This document shows, in pieces, positions 7,851 to 18,853 of a stretch of DNA of 64,000 bases; the first letter of the stretch is position 1, and each line of letters begins with the position of its first letter. The notes under the pieces were generated by a model, which had not been told where the DNA came from, did no database searches, and saw only the letters and a list, made by a program, of their open reading frames with translations. Location of the stretch: assembly GCA_023420415.1 (NCBI GenBank), contig JAEZWF010000015.1:1-64000 (forward strand). Reading direction: 5' to 3'. The position numbers and the translations under genes are program-made. Source of the stretch: Actinomycetes bacterium (GTDB lineage: Bacteria; Actinomycetota; Actinomycetes; Actinomycetales; Dermatophilaceae).

Positions 7851-7904
7851 ACAGTTGCACAAATTCTCTTGTGCAACTGTGGTTGTGCAACTACTCTTGT
7901 GCGC
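7851..7904 (+). promoter_or_regulatory. Promoter and multi-site operator of the arsR-MFS operon
   Basis: Two perfect 12-base arms, ACAGTTGCACAA (7851-7862) and TTGTGCAACTGT (7869-7880), flank six bases. The half-site TTGTGC then recurs at 7869, 7883 and 7897, exactly 14 bases apart. A promoter fits inside it: -35 TTGTGC (7869-7874), 17-base spacer, -10 TACTCT (7892-7897), ATG at 7905. Bound repressor would cover both promoter boxes and the leaderless start. Confidence 0.75.
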
Positions 7905-8492
7905 ATGCCAGCCAAGAAGCACGACCGCACGGGCATCCGCACCGTCACCGACGCCAAGGCCCTGTCGGCCATGGCCAACCCGTTCCGGGCCCGGATGATG
8001 GACGCGCTCAAGGTCGACGGCCCGTCGACCGCGTCCCACCTCGCGGGGCGCACCGGCCAAGCGGTCGGCAGCGCGTCGCACCACCTCAAGGTCCTCGCCG
8101 AGGCCGGGCTGGTGGAGGAGGCACCCGACCTCGCCAAGGACAAGCGCGAACGCTGGTGGAAGCTCGTCGACGCCGGCACCCGCTGGTCGCGCGCGGACTT
8201 CGCCGACGACACCGCCGCCGTCACCGCCGCGTATGCCGCGGAGTCGCTCGCGCTGCAGCGCCAGTTCGAACGTGTCCAGGCCTGGAACGCGAACGCCGAC
8301 ACCATGCCCGACTGGGACGACGCGGCATTCGCGACGCAGAACTGGCTGCAGCTCACCCCGGACGAGCTGCGCGAGGTGGCCGAGGAGGTCGTGGACGTCC
8401 TGCTCAAGTGGTCGAGGCGCGACCTGCCCGACGACGGCCAGGAACGCGAGGCCGTCTACGTCTTCGCCCGAGGGTTCCCGGCCCAGCCATGA
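7905..8492 (+). CDS. ArsR family winged-helix repressor
   Basis: 195-residue regulator with an N-terminal winged helix (residues about 14-85: LSAMANPFRARMMDALKVDG, then SHHLKVLAEAGLVEE) and a C-terminal half with no metal-binding Cys cluster, so it probably senses a small molecule or drug. ATG 7905 is chosen because a promoter -10 ends seven bases before it; the open frame to 7869 runs through the operator. Its stop overlaps the next gene's start (ATGA), so it forms an operon with the MFS pump and likely represses it together with itself. Confidence 0.9.
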   Translation: MPAKKHDRTGIRTVTDAKALSAMANPFRARMMDALKVDGPSTASHLAGRTGQAVGSASHHLKVLAEAGLVEEAPDLAKDKRERWWKLVDAGTRWSRADFADDTAAVTAAYAAESLALQRQFERVQAWNANADTMPDWDDAAFATQNWLQLTPDELREVAEEVVDVLLKWSRRDLPDDGQEREAVYVFARGFPAQP

Positions 8493-9757
8493 CGACCACG
8501 ACCACACCGGTTGCCCAGCCCACTCCCCTGGCCCGCAACCGGAACTTCCACCTGCTCTGGTTCGGGGAGGGCGTCAGCGTCCTGGGCTCGATGACGACCA
8601 CCGTCGTCTTCCCGCTCATCGCCGTCACCCAGTTCCACGCCGGGCCGTTCCCGATGGGTTTGCTCGCCGGGGCCGTCTGGTTCCCGTGGCTGGTCCTGGG
8701 GCTGCCGGTCGGTGCCATCGTCGACCGCAGCGACCCGCGCCGGGTGATGATGACCGCCGACCTCGTCGGCGCCGCCGCCGTGGCCACCGTTCCCGTCGCC
8801 TGGGCCCTGGACCTGCTGACCCTCCCCCATCTCATGGTGACCGCGCTGGTCCTCGGCAGCTGCACCGTCTTCTTCCGCACGGCATACACCGCGCTCGTCC
8901 CACGGGTCGTGCACCGCGATGACCTGGAGGCGGCCAACTCGCGCATCTACGGCACCGAGTCGGCGATGCAGATCGCCGGCCCCGGGCTCGGCGGCCTGCT
9001 GGTGCAGGCGTTCTCCGCGGCCGGCGCGGTCGTGGTCGACACACTGTCGTTCCTGGTGTCGTGGGTCTGCCTGTGGCGCATGCGTCCCGACAAGCTCGGA
9101 CCCGCACCCGAGCGGCCCGAGCGCGAACCCATGGGGCGCCAGGTGCGCGAGGGCGTCCGCGTCGTCGTGCGCGACCGGTTCCTGCGGTTCTTCGCCATCC
9201 AGGGCGGGCTCGGCAACTTCGCGCTCACCGGGTACGGCGCGCTCATGGTGCTGTTCCTCGTGCGCGACCTGCGGCTCGAGCCGTCGTTCGTCGGCACAGT
9301 CATCGCGATCGGGGCCTGCGGCGGGTTGCTCGGCGCCACCGTCGCGACCCGCACCGTCCGCTGGCTCGGCGACGCCGGTGCCCTGCGCTGGCTCCAGGTG
9401 CTCGGCGGCCCACCCGCCATCCTCGTGGGCCTGGCGCAGCCCGGCGTGGGCGTGGCCCTCGTGCCGCTGGGGTCGTTCCTCGTCGGGGTCGGCGTCGTCG
9501 GTGCGAACGTCGTGCGCGCGTCGTTCCGGGTCCGCTACACACCGGCCGCGCTGATCGGCCGCACCACGGCGACGATGTCGGTGCTCAACTTCGGCACGAT
9601 GCCGGTCGCCGGACTGGTTGCGGGCGCGCTCGGCGAGGCCATCGGGGTGCGCGAGACGATCCTCGCGATGGCGGCACTCAACGCGGTCGGCTGCCTGTCG
9701 GTCTTCGTCGGGCCGTTCCGCCGCGGGCGCGAGCTGCCTCAGAAGATGGGCAGGTAG
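8489..9757 (+). CDS. MFS drug/metabolite exporter
   Basis: 422-residue major facilitator of the enterobactin-exporter/DHA3 type, with about twelve hydrophobic segments. It opens ARNRNFHLLWFGEGVSVLGS and has the loop 2-3 signature GAIVDRSDPRRVMM. It is co-translated with the ArsR regulator, so export of the molecule that relieves repression is the likely role. Its last 19 bases overlap the 3' end of the convergent ctaB. Confidence 0.9.
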   Translation: MTTTTTPVAQPTPLARNRNFHLLWFGEGVSVLGSMTTTVVFPLIAVTQFHAGPFPMGLLAGAVWFPWLVLGLPVGAIVDRSDPRRVMMTADLVGAAAVATVPVAWALDLLTLPHLMVTALVLGSCTVFFRTAYTALVPRVVHRDDLEAANSRIYGTESAMQIAGPGLGGLLVQAFSAAGAVVVDTLSFLVSWVCLWRMRPDKLGPAPERPEREPMGRQVREGVRVVVRDRFLRFFAIQGGLGNFALTGYGALMVLFLVRDLRLEPSFVGTVIAIGACGGLLGATVATRTVRWLGDAGALRWLQVLGGPPAILVGLAQPGVGVALVPLGSFLVGVGVVGANVVRASFRVRYTPAALIGRTTATMSVLNFGTMPVAGLVAGALGEAIGVRETILAMAALNAVGCLSVFVGPFRRGRELPQKMGR

Positions 9758-10683
9758 AGCAGCGGGTCGAGCGCGACGCCGAGGAAGAGGATGCCGACGT
9801 AGGTGATCGAGAAGTGGAAGAGCCGCATGGGCTTCAGGACGCTCGGTCCGGCGCCGGCCTTGGCCGCCCGGAGCAGGCGGTGCGCCTCGGCGACGAACAT
9901 CCCGCCGCACAGCACCGCGGTCACGAGGTAGAGCCACCCCATCGGGTTGACCCACACCAGCGCCAGTGACGCCGCCACCATGAGCCAGGAGTAGACGACG
10001 ACCTGGCGGGCGACGACGACGAAGTCGCGCACGACGGGGGCCATCGGGACACCTGCGGCCGCGTAGTCCTCCTTGAACCGCATCGACAGCGGCCAGTAGT
10101 GCGGCGGCGTCCAGAAGAAGATGACGAGGAACAGCACGACGGCCGACCACGACACGGAGTTCGTCACGGCCGACCAGCCGATCAGCACCGGCATGCAGCC
10201 GGCTGCCCCACCCCAGACGATGTTCTGCGACGTGCGGCGCTTGAGCAGCATCGTGTAGCCCACGGCATACATGACGATCGCACCCAGGCTGAGGGCCGCG
10301 GACAGGACGTTGACGAAGACAGCCAGCCACACCGTCGACACGACGGTCAGCACGAGCCCGAAGACGACACCCTCGCGAGGAGTGATCTCGCCGGTCACCA
10401 TGGGGCGGTTGCTCGTGCGGTGCATCTCGGCGTCGATGTCACGGTCGTAGACGCAGTTGAACGTGTTGGCCGCGCCGGCGCTGAGCGAGCCGCCGACGAG
10501 CGTCGCGACAATGAGCCACAGCGACGGAATTCCCTTGTGCGCCAAGAACATCACGGGCACCGTCGTCACGAGCAGCAGCTCGATGATGCGGGGCTTGGTG
10601 AGCGCGAGGTATGCCGCGGCCTTGCTCCGCTTCGCCGGTGCCGGGGACGTGGAGGTCCGGGCGGTCGGATCGAGAGCGGTCAC
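9739..10683 (-). CDS. ctaB: Protohaem IX farnesyltransferase (haem O synthase)
   Basis: 314-residue UbiA-family prenyltransferase that adds a farnesyl group to haem B, giving haem O for CtaA. The first aspartate-rich motif is NTFNCVYDRDIDAEM and is followed by HRTSNRPM; the second region is MRFKEDYAAAGVPM. It has about nine membrane spans. GTG start with GAAGGA upstream. It lies on the opposite strand from ctaA and is transcribed divergently from tkt, the usual actinobacterial arrangement. Confidence 0.95.
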   Translation of the reverse strand: MTALDPTARTSTSPAPAKRSKAAAYLALTKPRIIELLLVTTVPVMFLAHKGIPSLWLIVATLVGGSLSAGAANTFNCVYDRDIDAEMHRTSNRPMVTGEITPREGVVFGLVLTVVSTVWLAVFVNVLSAALSLGAIVMYAVGYTMLLKRRTSQNIVWGGAAGCMPVLIGWSAVTNSVSWSAVVLFLVIFFWTPPHYWPLSMRFKEDYAAAGVPMAPVVRDFVVVARQVVVYSWLMVAASLALVWVNPMGWLYLVTAVLCGGMFVAEAHRLLRAAKAGAGPSVLKPMRLFHFSITYVGILFLGVALDPLLYLPIF

Positions 10684-10873
10684 GGCGTCCTTCGGCAGAG
10701 GTCACAAGGTGTGTGGGCGAGCCCGACGGGGCTCCGCCAGTCTAGCCCCGTCACGCACCCGCCCGACCGTCGGTACTGGATGCGACGCGCATCACGCCCG
10801 GGACTAGTCTCGGTGGTGTCGTCGTTCCCATCCGTGCACGTCACCCGAGCACCCAGCGTGAGGAGACCTCTCA
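10684..10873. promoter_or_regulatory. Divergent promoter region between ctaB and tkt
   Basis: 190 bases. Towards tkt there is a TAGTCT -10-like box near 10805 and the ribosome site GTGAGGAG ending about nine bases before the GTG. Towards ctaB only the ribosome site is clear. No hairpin or operator stands out. Confidence 0.45.
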
Positions 10874-13156
10874 GTGCCCACGAAAGCCCGTCAGACCAAG
10901 GCCCAGCGCAGGACAGGGCTCAAGAAGCCGGTCGCGCGAAAGGCAGGCTGGAACGACCTGGACGTGCGGGCGGTCGACACCGTCCGCGTCCTCGCCGCCG
11001 ACGCCGTGCAGAAGGTCGGCAACGGCCACCCGGGCACGGCCATGAGCCTCGCCCCCGCGGCATACCTCCTCTTCCAGCAGGTGATGGCGCACGACCCGAA
11101 CGACCCGGCCTGGCTGGGACGTGACCGGTTCGTCCTGTCGGCCGGCCACTCGAGCCTCACGCAGTACATCCAGCTCTACCTGTCCGGTTACGGGCTCGAG
11201 CTGACCGACCTCAAGGCCCTGCGCACCTGGGGGTCCCTGACCCCCGGACACCCCGAGGTCCACCACACGACCGGCGTGGAGATCACCACCGGCCCGCTGG
11301 GCTCCGGTTTCGCCTCCGCGGTCGGCATGGCCATGGCGCAGCGCCGTCAGCGTGGTCTGTTCGACCCCGACGCCAAGCCGGGCGAGAGCCCGTTCGACCA
11401 CCACATCTGGGTGATCGCCTCCGACGGCGACCTCATGGAGGGCGTGTCGTCCGAGGCCAGCTCGCTCGCTGGTCACCAGGAGCTCGGCAACCTCACCGCG
11501 ATCTACGACGCCAACCAGATCTCGATCGAGGACGACACCGACATCTCCTTCTCCGAGGACGTGGCCGCGCGCTACCGCGCCTACGGCTGGGACGTCGTCG
11601 ACGTCGACTGGCGCAAGAACGGCGACGGGTCCGAGTACGTCGAGAACGTCGACGAGCTCTACACCGCCCTGGAGAAGTCGAAGAAGTCGAAGAAGCCGAC
11701 GCTGGTCGTGCTGCACACCATCATCGCCTGGCCCGCCCCCACCAAGCAGGACACCGGCAAGTCGCACGGCTCCGCGCTCGGCGAGGAGGAGGTCGCCGCC
11801 ACCAAGGAGGTCCTCGGCTTCGACCCGAAGAAGACCTTCCAGGTCGACCGTGCCGTGCTCACCCACGCCCGCAAGGTCAAGGCGCGTGGCAAGGCCGCCC
11901 ACAAGGCGTGGGACAAGCGGTTCGCCGCGTGGCGCAAGGCCAACCCCGAGCGGGTCAAGCTCCTCGACCGCGTCGTCGCGGGCGAGGTGCCGGCCGACCT
12001 CGACGCCGCACTGCCGACCTTCCCCGCCGACACCGAGAAGGGCATGGCGACCCGCGCGGCCTCCGGCAAGGTGCTGACCGCACTGGCTCCCGTGATGCCC
12101 GAGCTCTGGGGCGGGTCGGCCGACCTGGCCGAGTCGAACAACACCACCATGGAGGGCGAGCCGTCCTTCATCCCCAAGAGCAAGCAGACCCGCGAGTGGA
12201 AGGGCGGCCCCTACGGGCGCACCCTGCACTTCGGCATCCGTGAGAACGGAATGGGCATGATCCTCAACGGGATCGCGCTGGAGGGCCTGACCCGCCCGTA
12301 CGGCGGCACGTTCCTCGTGTTCTCCGACTACATGCGGCCCGCGGTACGGCTCGCGGCGATCCAGCAGCTGCCCGTCACCTACGTGTGGACCCACGACTCG
12401 ATCGGCCTCGGCGAGGACGGACCGACGCACCAGCCGGTCGAGCACCTTGCCGCGCTGCGCGCCATCCCCGGTCTCGACGTGGTCCGCCCCGCCGACGCCA
12501 ACGAGACCTCGGCCGCGTGGGGGCACATCCTGCGCAACGACCGGACCGCGGCCCTGGCCCTGACCCGGCAGGCGCTGCCGGTGATCGACCGCAAGAAGTA
12601 CGCCAGCACCGCGGGCGTCGCCAAGGGCGCCTACGTCCTCATCGACGGGGGCCCGACCGGCAAGGCCAAGCCCGACGTCATCCTCGTCGCCACCGGATCC
12701 GAGGTCGCCATCGCGCTCGACGCGCGTGAGGCCCTGGAGAAGCAGGGCGTGAAGACCCGCGTGGTGTCGATGCCGTGCCGCGAGTGGTTCGAGGACCAGA
12801 CCACGGCATACCAGAACCGCGTCCTGCCCCCGGACGTGCGCGCCCGCGTCAGCGTCGAGGCTGCCGTGTCGCTCGGGTGGCACGACATCGTCGGTGACGC
12901 CGGCCGCAGCATCAGCCTCGAGCACTACGGCGCTTCGGCCGACTACAAGACGCTCTACCGCGAGTTCGGCATCACGCCCGAGGCCGTCGTCAAGGCAGCC
13001 AAGGACTCGATCAAGGACGCCAAGGGCGGCGCCCGCCGAGCGGCGACCGTCACCCAGACCCGGCCCCGCGCCGCCGAGGCACGACGCGGCGTGACCGACA
13101 CGACCACCAAGAAGAGCGCCGCGACGAAGGCCGCGGCCAGCACGAAGAGGAAGTGA
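10874..13156 (+). CDS. tkt: Transketolase with basic N- and C-terminal extensions
   Basis: Thiamine diphosphate enzyme of the non-oxidative pentose phosphate pathway that moves two-carbon units between ketose and aldose phosphates. Family landmarks: NGHPGTAMSLAPAAY, the TPP motif SDGDLMEGVSSEAS, and HDSIGLGEDGPTHQP with the conserved pyrimidine-domain His and Glu. At 760 residues it is about 60 longer than usual: a Lys/Arg-rich N-terminus (MPTKARQTKAQRRTGLKKP) and a C-terminal tail after EAVVKAAKDSIKDAKGG that ends KKSAATKAAASTKRK. First gene of tkt-tal-pgi-zwf-opcA-pgl. Confidence 0.95.
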   Translation: MPTKARQTKAQRRTGLKKPVARKAGWNDLDVRAVDTVRVLAADAVQKVGNGHPGTAMSLAPAAYLLFQQVMAHDPNDPAWLGRDRFVLSAGHSSLTQYIQLYLSGYGLELTDLKALRTWGSLTPGHPEVHHTTGVEITTGPLGSGFASAVGMAMAQRRQRGLFDPDAKPGESPFDHHIWVIASDGDLMEGVSSEASSLAGHQELGNLTAIYDANQISIEDDTDISFSEDVAARYRAYGWDVVDVDWRKNGDGSEYVENVDELYTALEKSKKSKKPTLVVLHTIIAWPAPTKQDTGKSHGSALGEEEVAATKEVLGFDPKKTFQVDRAVLTHARKVKARGKAAHKAWDKRFAAWRKANPERVKLLDRVVAGEVPADLDAALPTFPADTEKGMATRAASGKVLTALAPVMPELWGGSADLAESNNTTMEGEPSFIPKSKQTREWKGGPYGRTLHFGIRENGMGMILNGIALEGLTRPYGGTFLVFSDYMRPAVRLAAIQQLPVTYVWTHDSIGLGEDGPTHQPVEHLAALRAIPGLDVVRPADANETSAAWGHILRNDRTAALALTRQALPVIDRKKYASTAGVAKGAYVLIDGGPTGKAKPDVILVATGSEVAIALDAREALEKQGVKTRVVSMPCREWFEDQTTAYQNRVLPPDVRARVSVEAAVSLGWHDIVGDAGRSISLEHYGASADYKTLYREFGITPEAVVKAAKDSIKDAKGGARRAATVTQTRPRAAEARRGVTDTTTKKSAATKAAASTKRK

Positions 13157-13161
13157 CCCTC

Positions 13162-14316
13162 GTGGCCCAGAACAAGAACATCCAGGCCCTGGCCGACCAG
13201 GGCGTGTCCGTGTGGCTCGACGACCTGTCGCGCGAGCGCATCGAGACCGGCAACCTGCAGGAGCTGATCGACACGATGGGCGTCGTCGGTGTGACGACGA
13301 ACCCCTCGATCTTCCAGGCCGCCCTTGCCAAGGGTGACCGCTACGACGAGGACCTGCGCCAGTGCGCCCGCGAGGGCAAGGACGTGTGGGAGACCGTCCG
13401 CAAGCTCACGACGGACGACGTCCGCGCAGCCTGCGACATCATGATGCCGGTCTTCGAGGCCACCGACGGCCTCGACGGTCGCGTGTCGATCGAGGTCGAC
13501 CCGCGCCTGGCCCACGACACCGCGGGCACGGTGCAGCAGGCCAAGGAGCTGGCCGAGGTCGTCGACCGGCCCAACGTGTTCATCAAGATCCCGGCGACGG
13601 TCGAGGGCCTGCCCGCGATCTCCCAGGTGCTGGCCGAGGGAATCAGCGTCAACGTGACCCTGATCTTCTCCCTCGACCGCTACCGCGGCGTCATGAACGC
13701 CTTCCTCACCGGTCTGGAGCAGGCTCGTGAGGCCGGCAAGGACCTGTCGAAGATCTACTCTGTCGCGTCCTTCTTCGTCTCCCGCGTCGACACCGAGATC
13801 GACAAGCGGCTCGACGCCGTCAAGGGCGACCAGGCGCAGGAGGCCCAGGAGCTCAAGGGCAAGGCCGGCGTGGCCAACGCCCAGCTCGCCTACCAGGCGT
13901 ACGAAGAGGTCTTCGGCACGCCGCGCTGGCAGAACCTCGCCGACGACGGCGCCAACGCCCAGCGTCCGCTGTGGGCCTCGACCGGTGTGAAGAACCCCGA
14001 CTACAAGGACACCCTCTACGTCACCGAGCTGGTGGCCCCGAACACCGTCAACACCATGCCCGAGAAGACCCTCGACGCCGTGGCGGACCACGGCGAGATC
14101 ACCGGTGACACGGTCACCGGCAGCTACGCCGCAGCCGGCGAGGTGCTCGACCAGGTGGAGGCGCTCGGCATCTCCTACGCCGACGTCACCGAGGTGCTCG
14201 AGAAGGAGGGCCTGGAGAAGTTCGAGCAGGCCTGGGCGGAGCTCGCCGACGAGGTGCAGAAGGACCTCGACCTCGCTCGCGCCGACGTCGACGCCGACGG
14301 CAAGGGCGAGAAGTGA
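13162..14316 (+). CDS. tal: Transaldolase
   Basis: 384-residue class I aldolase that transfers dihydroxyacetone units between sedoheptulose-7-phosphate and glyceraldehyde-3-phosphate. The Schiff-base lysine is in NVFIKIPATVEGLPAI, and the N-terminus has WLDDLSRERI and GVTTNPSIFQAAL, typical of the actinobacterial long form. GTG 13162 is preferred because AGAGGAAG lies eight bases upstream; GTG 13153 overlaps the tkt stop but would sit only two bases from that site. Tightly coupled to tkt and pgi. Confidence 0.94.
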   Translation: MAQNKNIQALADQGVSVWLDDLSRERIETGNLQELIDTMGVVGVTTNPSIFQAALAKGDRYDEDLRQCAREGKDVWETVRKLTTDDVRAACDIMMPVFEATDGLDGRVSIEVDPRLAHDTAGTVQQAKELAEVVDRPNVFIKIPATVEGLPAISQVLAEGISVNVTLIFSLDRYRGVMNAFLTGLEQAREAGKDLSKIYSVASFFVSRVDTEIDKRLDAVKGDQAQEAQELKGKAGVANAQLAYQAYEEVFGTPRWQNLADDGANAQRPLWASTGVKNPDYKDTLYVTELVAPNTVNTMPEKTLDAVADHGEITGDTVTGSYAAAGEVLDQVEALGISYADVTEVLEKEGLEKFEQAWAELADEVQKDLDLARADVDADGKGEK

Positions 14317-15959
14317 GCTCACTGGGGGTCGTCGCCTCAGGAGCTGCTGCCGACGCCATCGCGGCGAAGGTCCCAGAGCTCGTCGAGGCCGGGTTCGCCG
14401 GCAAGCTCTTCGCCCAGGACGCCACCTTGTGGGGTCCCGAGGCCGAGTCCGAGTCGGCCATCCGGCTGTCGTGGGTCGGGCTGCCCCGGTCGTCGCGGCC
14501 GCTGCTCGGTGAGATCGCCGCGCTGCGCGACCAGCTCAAGGCCGAGGGCGTCGACCGGGTCGTGCTGTGTGGCATGGGCGGGTCGTCCCTGGCGCCGGAG
14601 GTCATCTGCGCCACGGCCGGGGTGCCGCTCGTGGTGCTCGACTCCTCCCAGCCGGACATGGTGCGCGACGCCATCACCGACCTCGACCGCACGGTCGTGG
14701 TGGTGTCGAGCAAGTCCGGGTCGACGGTCGAGACCGACTCGCAGCGCCGCGCCTTCCAGGCCGCGTTCAGCGAGGCGGGCATCGACCCGACCACACGCAT
14801 CGTCATCGTGACCGACCCGGGCAGCCCGCTGGACGAGGAGTCCCGCAAGGACGGCTACCGCGTCATCAACGCCGACCCCAACGTCGGTGGGCGCTACTCC
14901 GCGCTCACCGCGTTCGGTCTCGTGCCGTCCGGTCTGGCGGGCGCCGACATCGAGGCCCTGCTCGACGACGCCGAGGCGGTCTCCGACGTGCTCAGCGCCG
15001 ACGACGACGCCAACCCCGGGCTGCGCCTGGGTGCAGCCCTCGGTGGCACGAACCCGTTGCGGGACAAGGTGTTGCTCATCGACGCGGGCACGTCGGCGGT
15101 CGGCTTCGGTGACTGGGCCGAGCAGCTCATCGCCGAGAGCACCGGCAAGAACGGCACGGGACTGCTGCCCGTGGTCGTGGGCGGTGCACCGGCCGGCGAC
15201 CTGACGGATGACGAGCTCTGGGTGAGCCTGCTGCCGGACACCGACGACGCTGACGACGGTGACGACGACACCGTCACGGGCGAGGCCGCGGTGGGCGTCA
15301 CCGGCTCCCTCGGTGCGCAGTTCCTGCTGTGGGAGGTCGCCACCGCGGTGGCAGGCCGCCTGCTCGGCATCAACCCCTTCGACCAACCCGACGTCGAGAG
15401 CGCCAAGAAGGCCGCACGGGCGTTGCTGGACAAGGGAATCGGAGCCTCCGACGCACCGGCCGCCACCGACGGAGCGGTCGAGATCCGCGCCCTGGGTGGC
15501 GACTGGCTCGGCGACGCCAAGACGGTGCCGGACGCCATCGACGCGCTCCTGGCCCAGCTCGACCCCAAGACCGGGTACGTCGCGATCATGGCCTACCTCG
15601 ACCGGCTCGCCGACGCCGACCTCGCGCAGACCCGCCCGGTCGTCGCACGGCATACCGGTCGTCCGACGACGTTCGGCTGGGGGCCGCGCTTCCTGCACTC
15701 CACCGGGCAGTTCCACAAGGGCGGCCCCGCCACCGGCGTCTACCTCCAGGTGACGACCCAGCCGCACGAGGACCTCGCCATCCCGGGCCGGGAGTTCACC
15801 TTCGGTGACTTCATCGCCTCGCAGGCCGCAGGCGACGCGCAGGTGCTGGCCGAGCACGACCGCCCGGTCCTGCAGCTGCACCTCACCGACCACGACGCCG
15901 GTCTGGCGCAGGTGCGCGACGCCCTCGAGGCCCTCGCACCCGCGGAAGCAGCCACATGA
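14313..15959 (+). CDS. pgi: Glucose-6-phosphate isomerase
   Basis: 548-residue enzyme interconverting glucose-6-phosphate and fructose-6-phosphate. SIS-domain signals: GMGGSSLAPEV, SKSGSTVET and GGRYSALTAFGLVP, then AESTGKNGTGLLPV and the substrate-site His in RFLHSTGQFHKGG. It lies inside the pentose phosphate operon (GTGA overlap with tal) and is of the short, divergent actinobacterial type often found next to zwf. An acidic insert (DTDDADDGDDDTV) sits at about residues 311-323. Confidence 0.93.
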   Translation: MSSLGVVASGAAADAIAAKVPELVEAGFAGKLFAQDATLWGPEAESESAIRLSWVGLPRSSRPLLGEIAALRDQLKAEGVDRVVLCGMGGSSLAPEVICATAGVPLVVLDSSQPDMVRDAITDLDRTVVVVSSKSGSTVETDSQRRAFQAAFSEAGIDPTTRIVIVTDPGSPLDEESRKDGYRVINADPNVGGRYSALTAFGLVPSGLAGADIEALLDDAEAVSDVLSADDDANPGLRLGAALGGTNPLRDKVLLIDAGTSAVGFGDWAEQLIAESTGKNGTGLLPVVVGGAPAGDLTDDELWVSLLPDTDDADDGDDDTVTGEAAVGVTGSLGAQFLLWEVATAVAGRLLGINPFDQPDVESAKKAARALLDKGIGASDAPAATDGAVEIRALGGDWLGDAKTVPDAIDALLAQLDPKTGYVAIMAYLDRLADADLAQTRPVVARHTGRPTTFGWGPRFLHSTGQFHKGGPATGVYLQVTTQPHEDLAIPGREFTFGDFIASQAAGDAQVLAEHDRPVLQLHLTDHDAGLAQVRDALEALAPAEAAT

Positions 15960-16017
15960 ACACCCCACGAAGTTTCTCCCCCGCTTCGCTCCCCCGAATA
16001 CTTCGCGGGGACCCCGC

Positions 16018-16021
<4 letters not shown>
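15959..16021 (+). repeat. Palindromic intergenic repeat, copy 1 (pgi-zwf)
   Basis: Arms CCCCACGAAGT (15963-15973) and ACTTCGCGGGG (16000-16010) pair over eleven bases with one G-T wobble around a pyrimidine-rich loop, and are followed by ACCCCGC. The same unit recurs after zwf at 17562-17622. In this copy the trailing bases run straight into the zwf ATG (16018). It may act as a REP-like processing or partial termination element inside the operon. Confidence 0.7.
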
Positions 16022-17561
<1,540 letters not shown>

Positions 17562-17562
<1 letters not shown>

Positions 17563-17622
17563 GCACCCCACGAAGTTCTGCGCTCCTTCGTCACTTCGAT
17601 ACTTCGCGGGGACCCCGCTTGA
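17562..17622 (+). repeat. Palindromic intergenic repeat, copy 2 (zwf-opcA)
   Basis: CCCCACGAAGT (17566-17576) and ACTTCGCGGGG (17601-17611) with a different loop from copy 1 but the same 3' flank, GGACCCCGC. The conservation of arms and flank with a diverged loop suggests selection on the folded RNA or on a protein-binding palindrome. Confidence 0.7.
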
Positions 17623-17647
17623 ACACCCGAAAAGCCAGGACAGCACT

Positions 17648-18853
17648 GTGATCATCGACCTGCCCAGCACGACCACGGTCGCCATCAGCAAGAAGCTCGT
17701 CGCCCTGCGCCAGGACACCGGGGCGATGGCCCTGGGCCGCGTCCTCACGCTGCTCATCGTCGTCGACGAGGCCGACGCCGAGCAGGCCATCGAGGACGCC
17801 AACGACGCATCGCGACAGCACCCGAGCCGCATCATCGCCGTCGTCCTCGGCAACAAGCGGGGACAGTCACGCATCGACGCCCAGATCCGGGTCGGTGGTG
17901 ACGCGGGCGCCAGCGAGGTCGTCGTGCTTCGCCTCTACGGCGAGCTGGTGAACCACGGTGCGGCAGTGGTGATTCCGTTGCTGCTGCCCGACTCCCCCGT
18001 CGTTGCCTGGTGGCCCACCGAGGCTCCGGTCGACGTCGCCAAGGACACCATCGGGTCGATGGCGCAGCGACGCATCACCGATGCTGCCACCGCCAAGAAC
18101 CCGCGTGGAGCCCTGAAGACCCGGGCGCGCACGTACGCCTCTGGCGACACCGACCTGGCGTGGACGCGAATCACGTTGTGGCGCGGCCTGTTGGCTGCGG
18201 CACTCGACCAGCCGCCCTACGAGCCGGTCCTCGAGGCGACGGTCACCGGCGCCTCGGACTCACCGTCGACGGACCTGCTCGCGGCCTGGCTGGCCGAGAC
18301 GTTGCGGTGTCCGGTCCGGCGGGCACGCACCCGGGCCGGCACGGGCATGGTGAGCGTGCGGCTGGAGCGCGCGAGCGGCCCGGTCGACCTGGTCCGACCC
18401 GACGGCAGCATCGCGACCCTGACCCAGCCCGGGCAGCCGGTGCGGCGCATCTCCCTGGCCCGCCGGGGCACCGCCGAGTGCCTCGCGGACGAGCTGCGCC
18501 GGCTGGACCCGGACGACATCTACGAGGAGACCATCCGCAAGGGCCTGGCCCGTGTCGGTCCGCGCTCGGTCACCGCGACCGACGCCGTCCGTGAGGGTGA
18601 GGCTCCATCGGTCAAGGAGGCCGAGCGCGAGTCGCGACGGATCGCCCGGGCCAACTCCAAGGCGGGCAGTGCCCAGATGGTCGAGGCACCGCAGCCGCCG
18701 AAGGCCTCCGACGAGAAGGCGGTCAAGAAGGCCGCCGCCCGCAAGCTGGCCAAGGCCAAGGACGACAAGGGTCGCCCGCCGGCACGCAAGACCGCCAAGG
18801 CCGCCACGAAGTCCGCGCGGAAGGCACCGGCCCGCAAGGGAGGAACGTCATGA
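17648..18853 (+). CDS. opcA: OpcA, glucose-6-phosphate dehydrogenase assembly protein
   Basis: 401-residue partner required for full activity of Zwf in cyanobacteria and actinobacteria. The recognised region runs to about residue 300 (MIIDLPSTTTVAISKKLVALR, then DSPVVAWWPTEAP and AWTRITLWRGLLAAALD). The last hundred or so residues form a low-complexity Lys/Ala tail (VKKAAARKLAKAKDDKGR, KTAKAATKSARKAPARKGG) unlike most family members. GTG start with CCAGGA upstream; it ends in an ATGA overlap with pgl. Confidence 0.93.
   Translation: MIIDLPSTTTVAISKKLVALRQDTGAMALGRVLTLLIVVDEADAEQAIEDANDASRQHPSRIIAVVLGNKRGQSRIDAQIRVGGDAGASEVVVLRLYGELVNHGAAVVIPLLLPDSPVVAWWPTEAPVDVAKDTIGSMAQRRITDAATAKNPRGALKTRARTYASGDTDLAWTRITLWRGLLAAALDQPPYEPVLEATVTGASDSPSTDLLAAWLAETLRCPVRRARTRAGTGMVSVRLERASGPVDLVRPDGSIATLTQPGQPVRRISLARRGTAECLADELRRLDPDDIYEETIRKGLARVGPRSVTATDAVREGEAPSVKEAERESRRIARANSKAGSAQMVEAPQPPKASDEKAVKKAAARKLAKAKDDKGRPPARKTAKAATKSARKAPARKGGTS

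Noticed and set aside
5922..8507. 861-residue minus frame across permease, ctaA and arsR
   Set aside because: Covers three recognised plus-strand genes; very Gly/Arg/His-rich, no domain.
10871..12925. 684-residue minus frame antisense to transketolase
   Set aside because: Shadow of a fully motif-supported transketolase.
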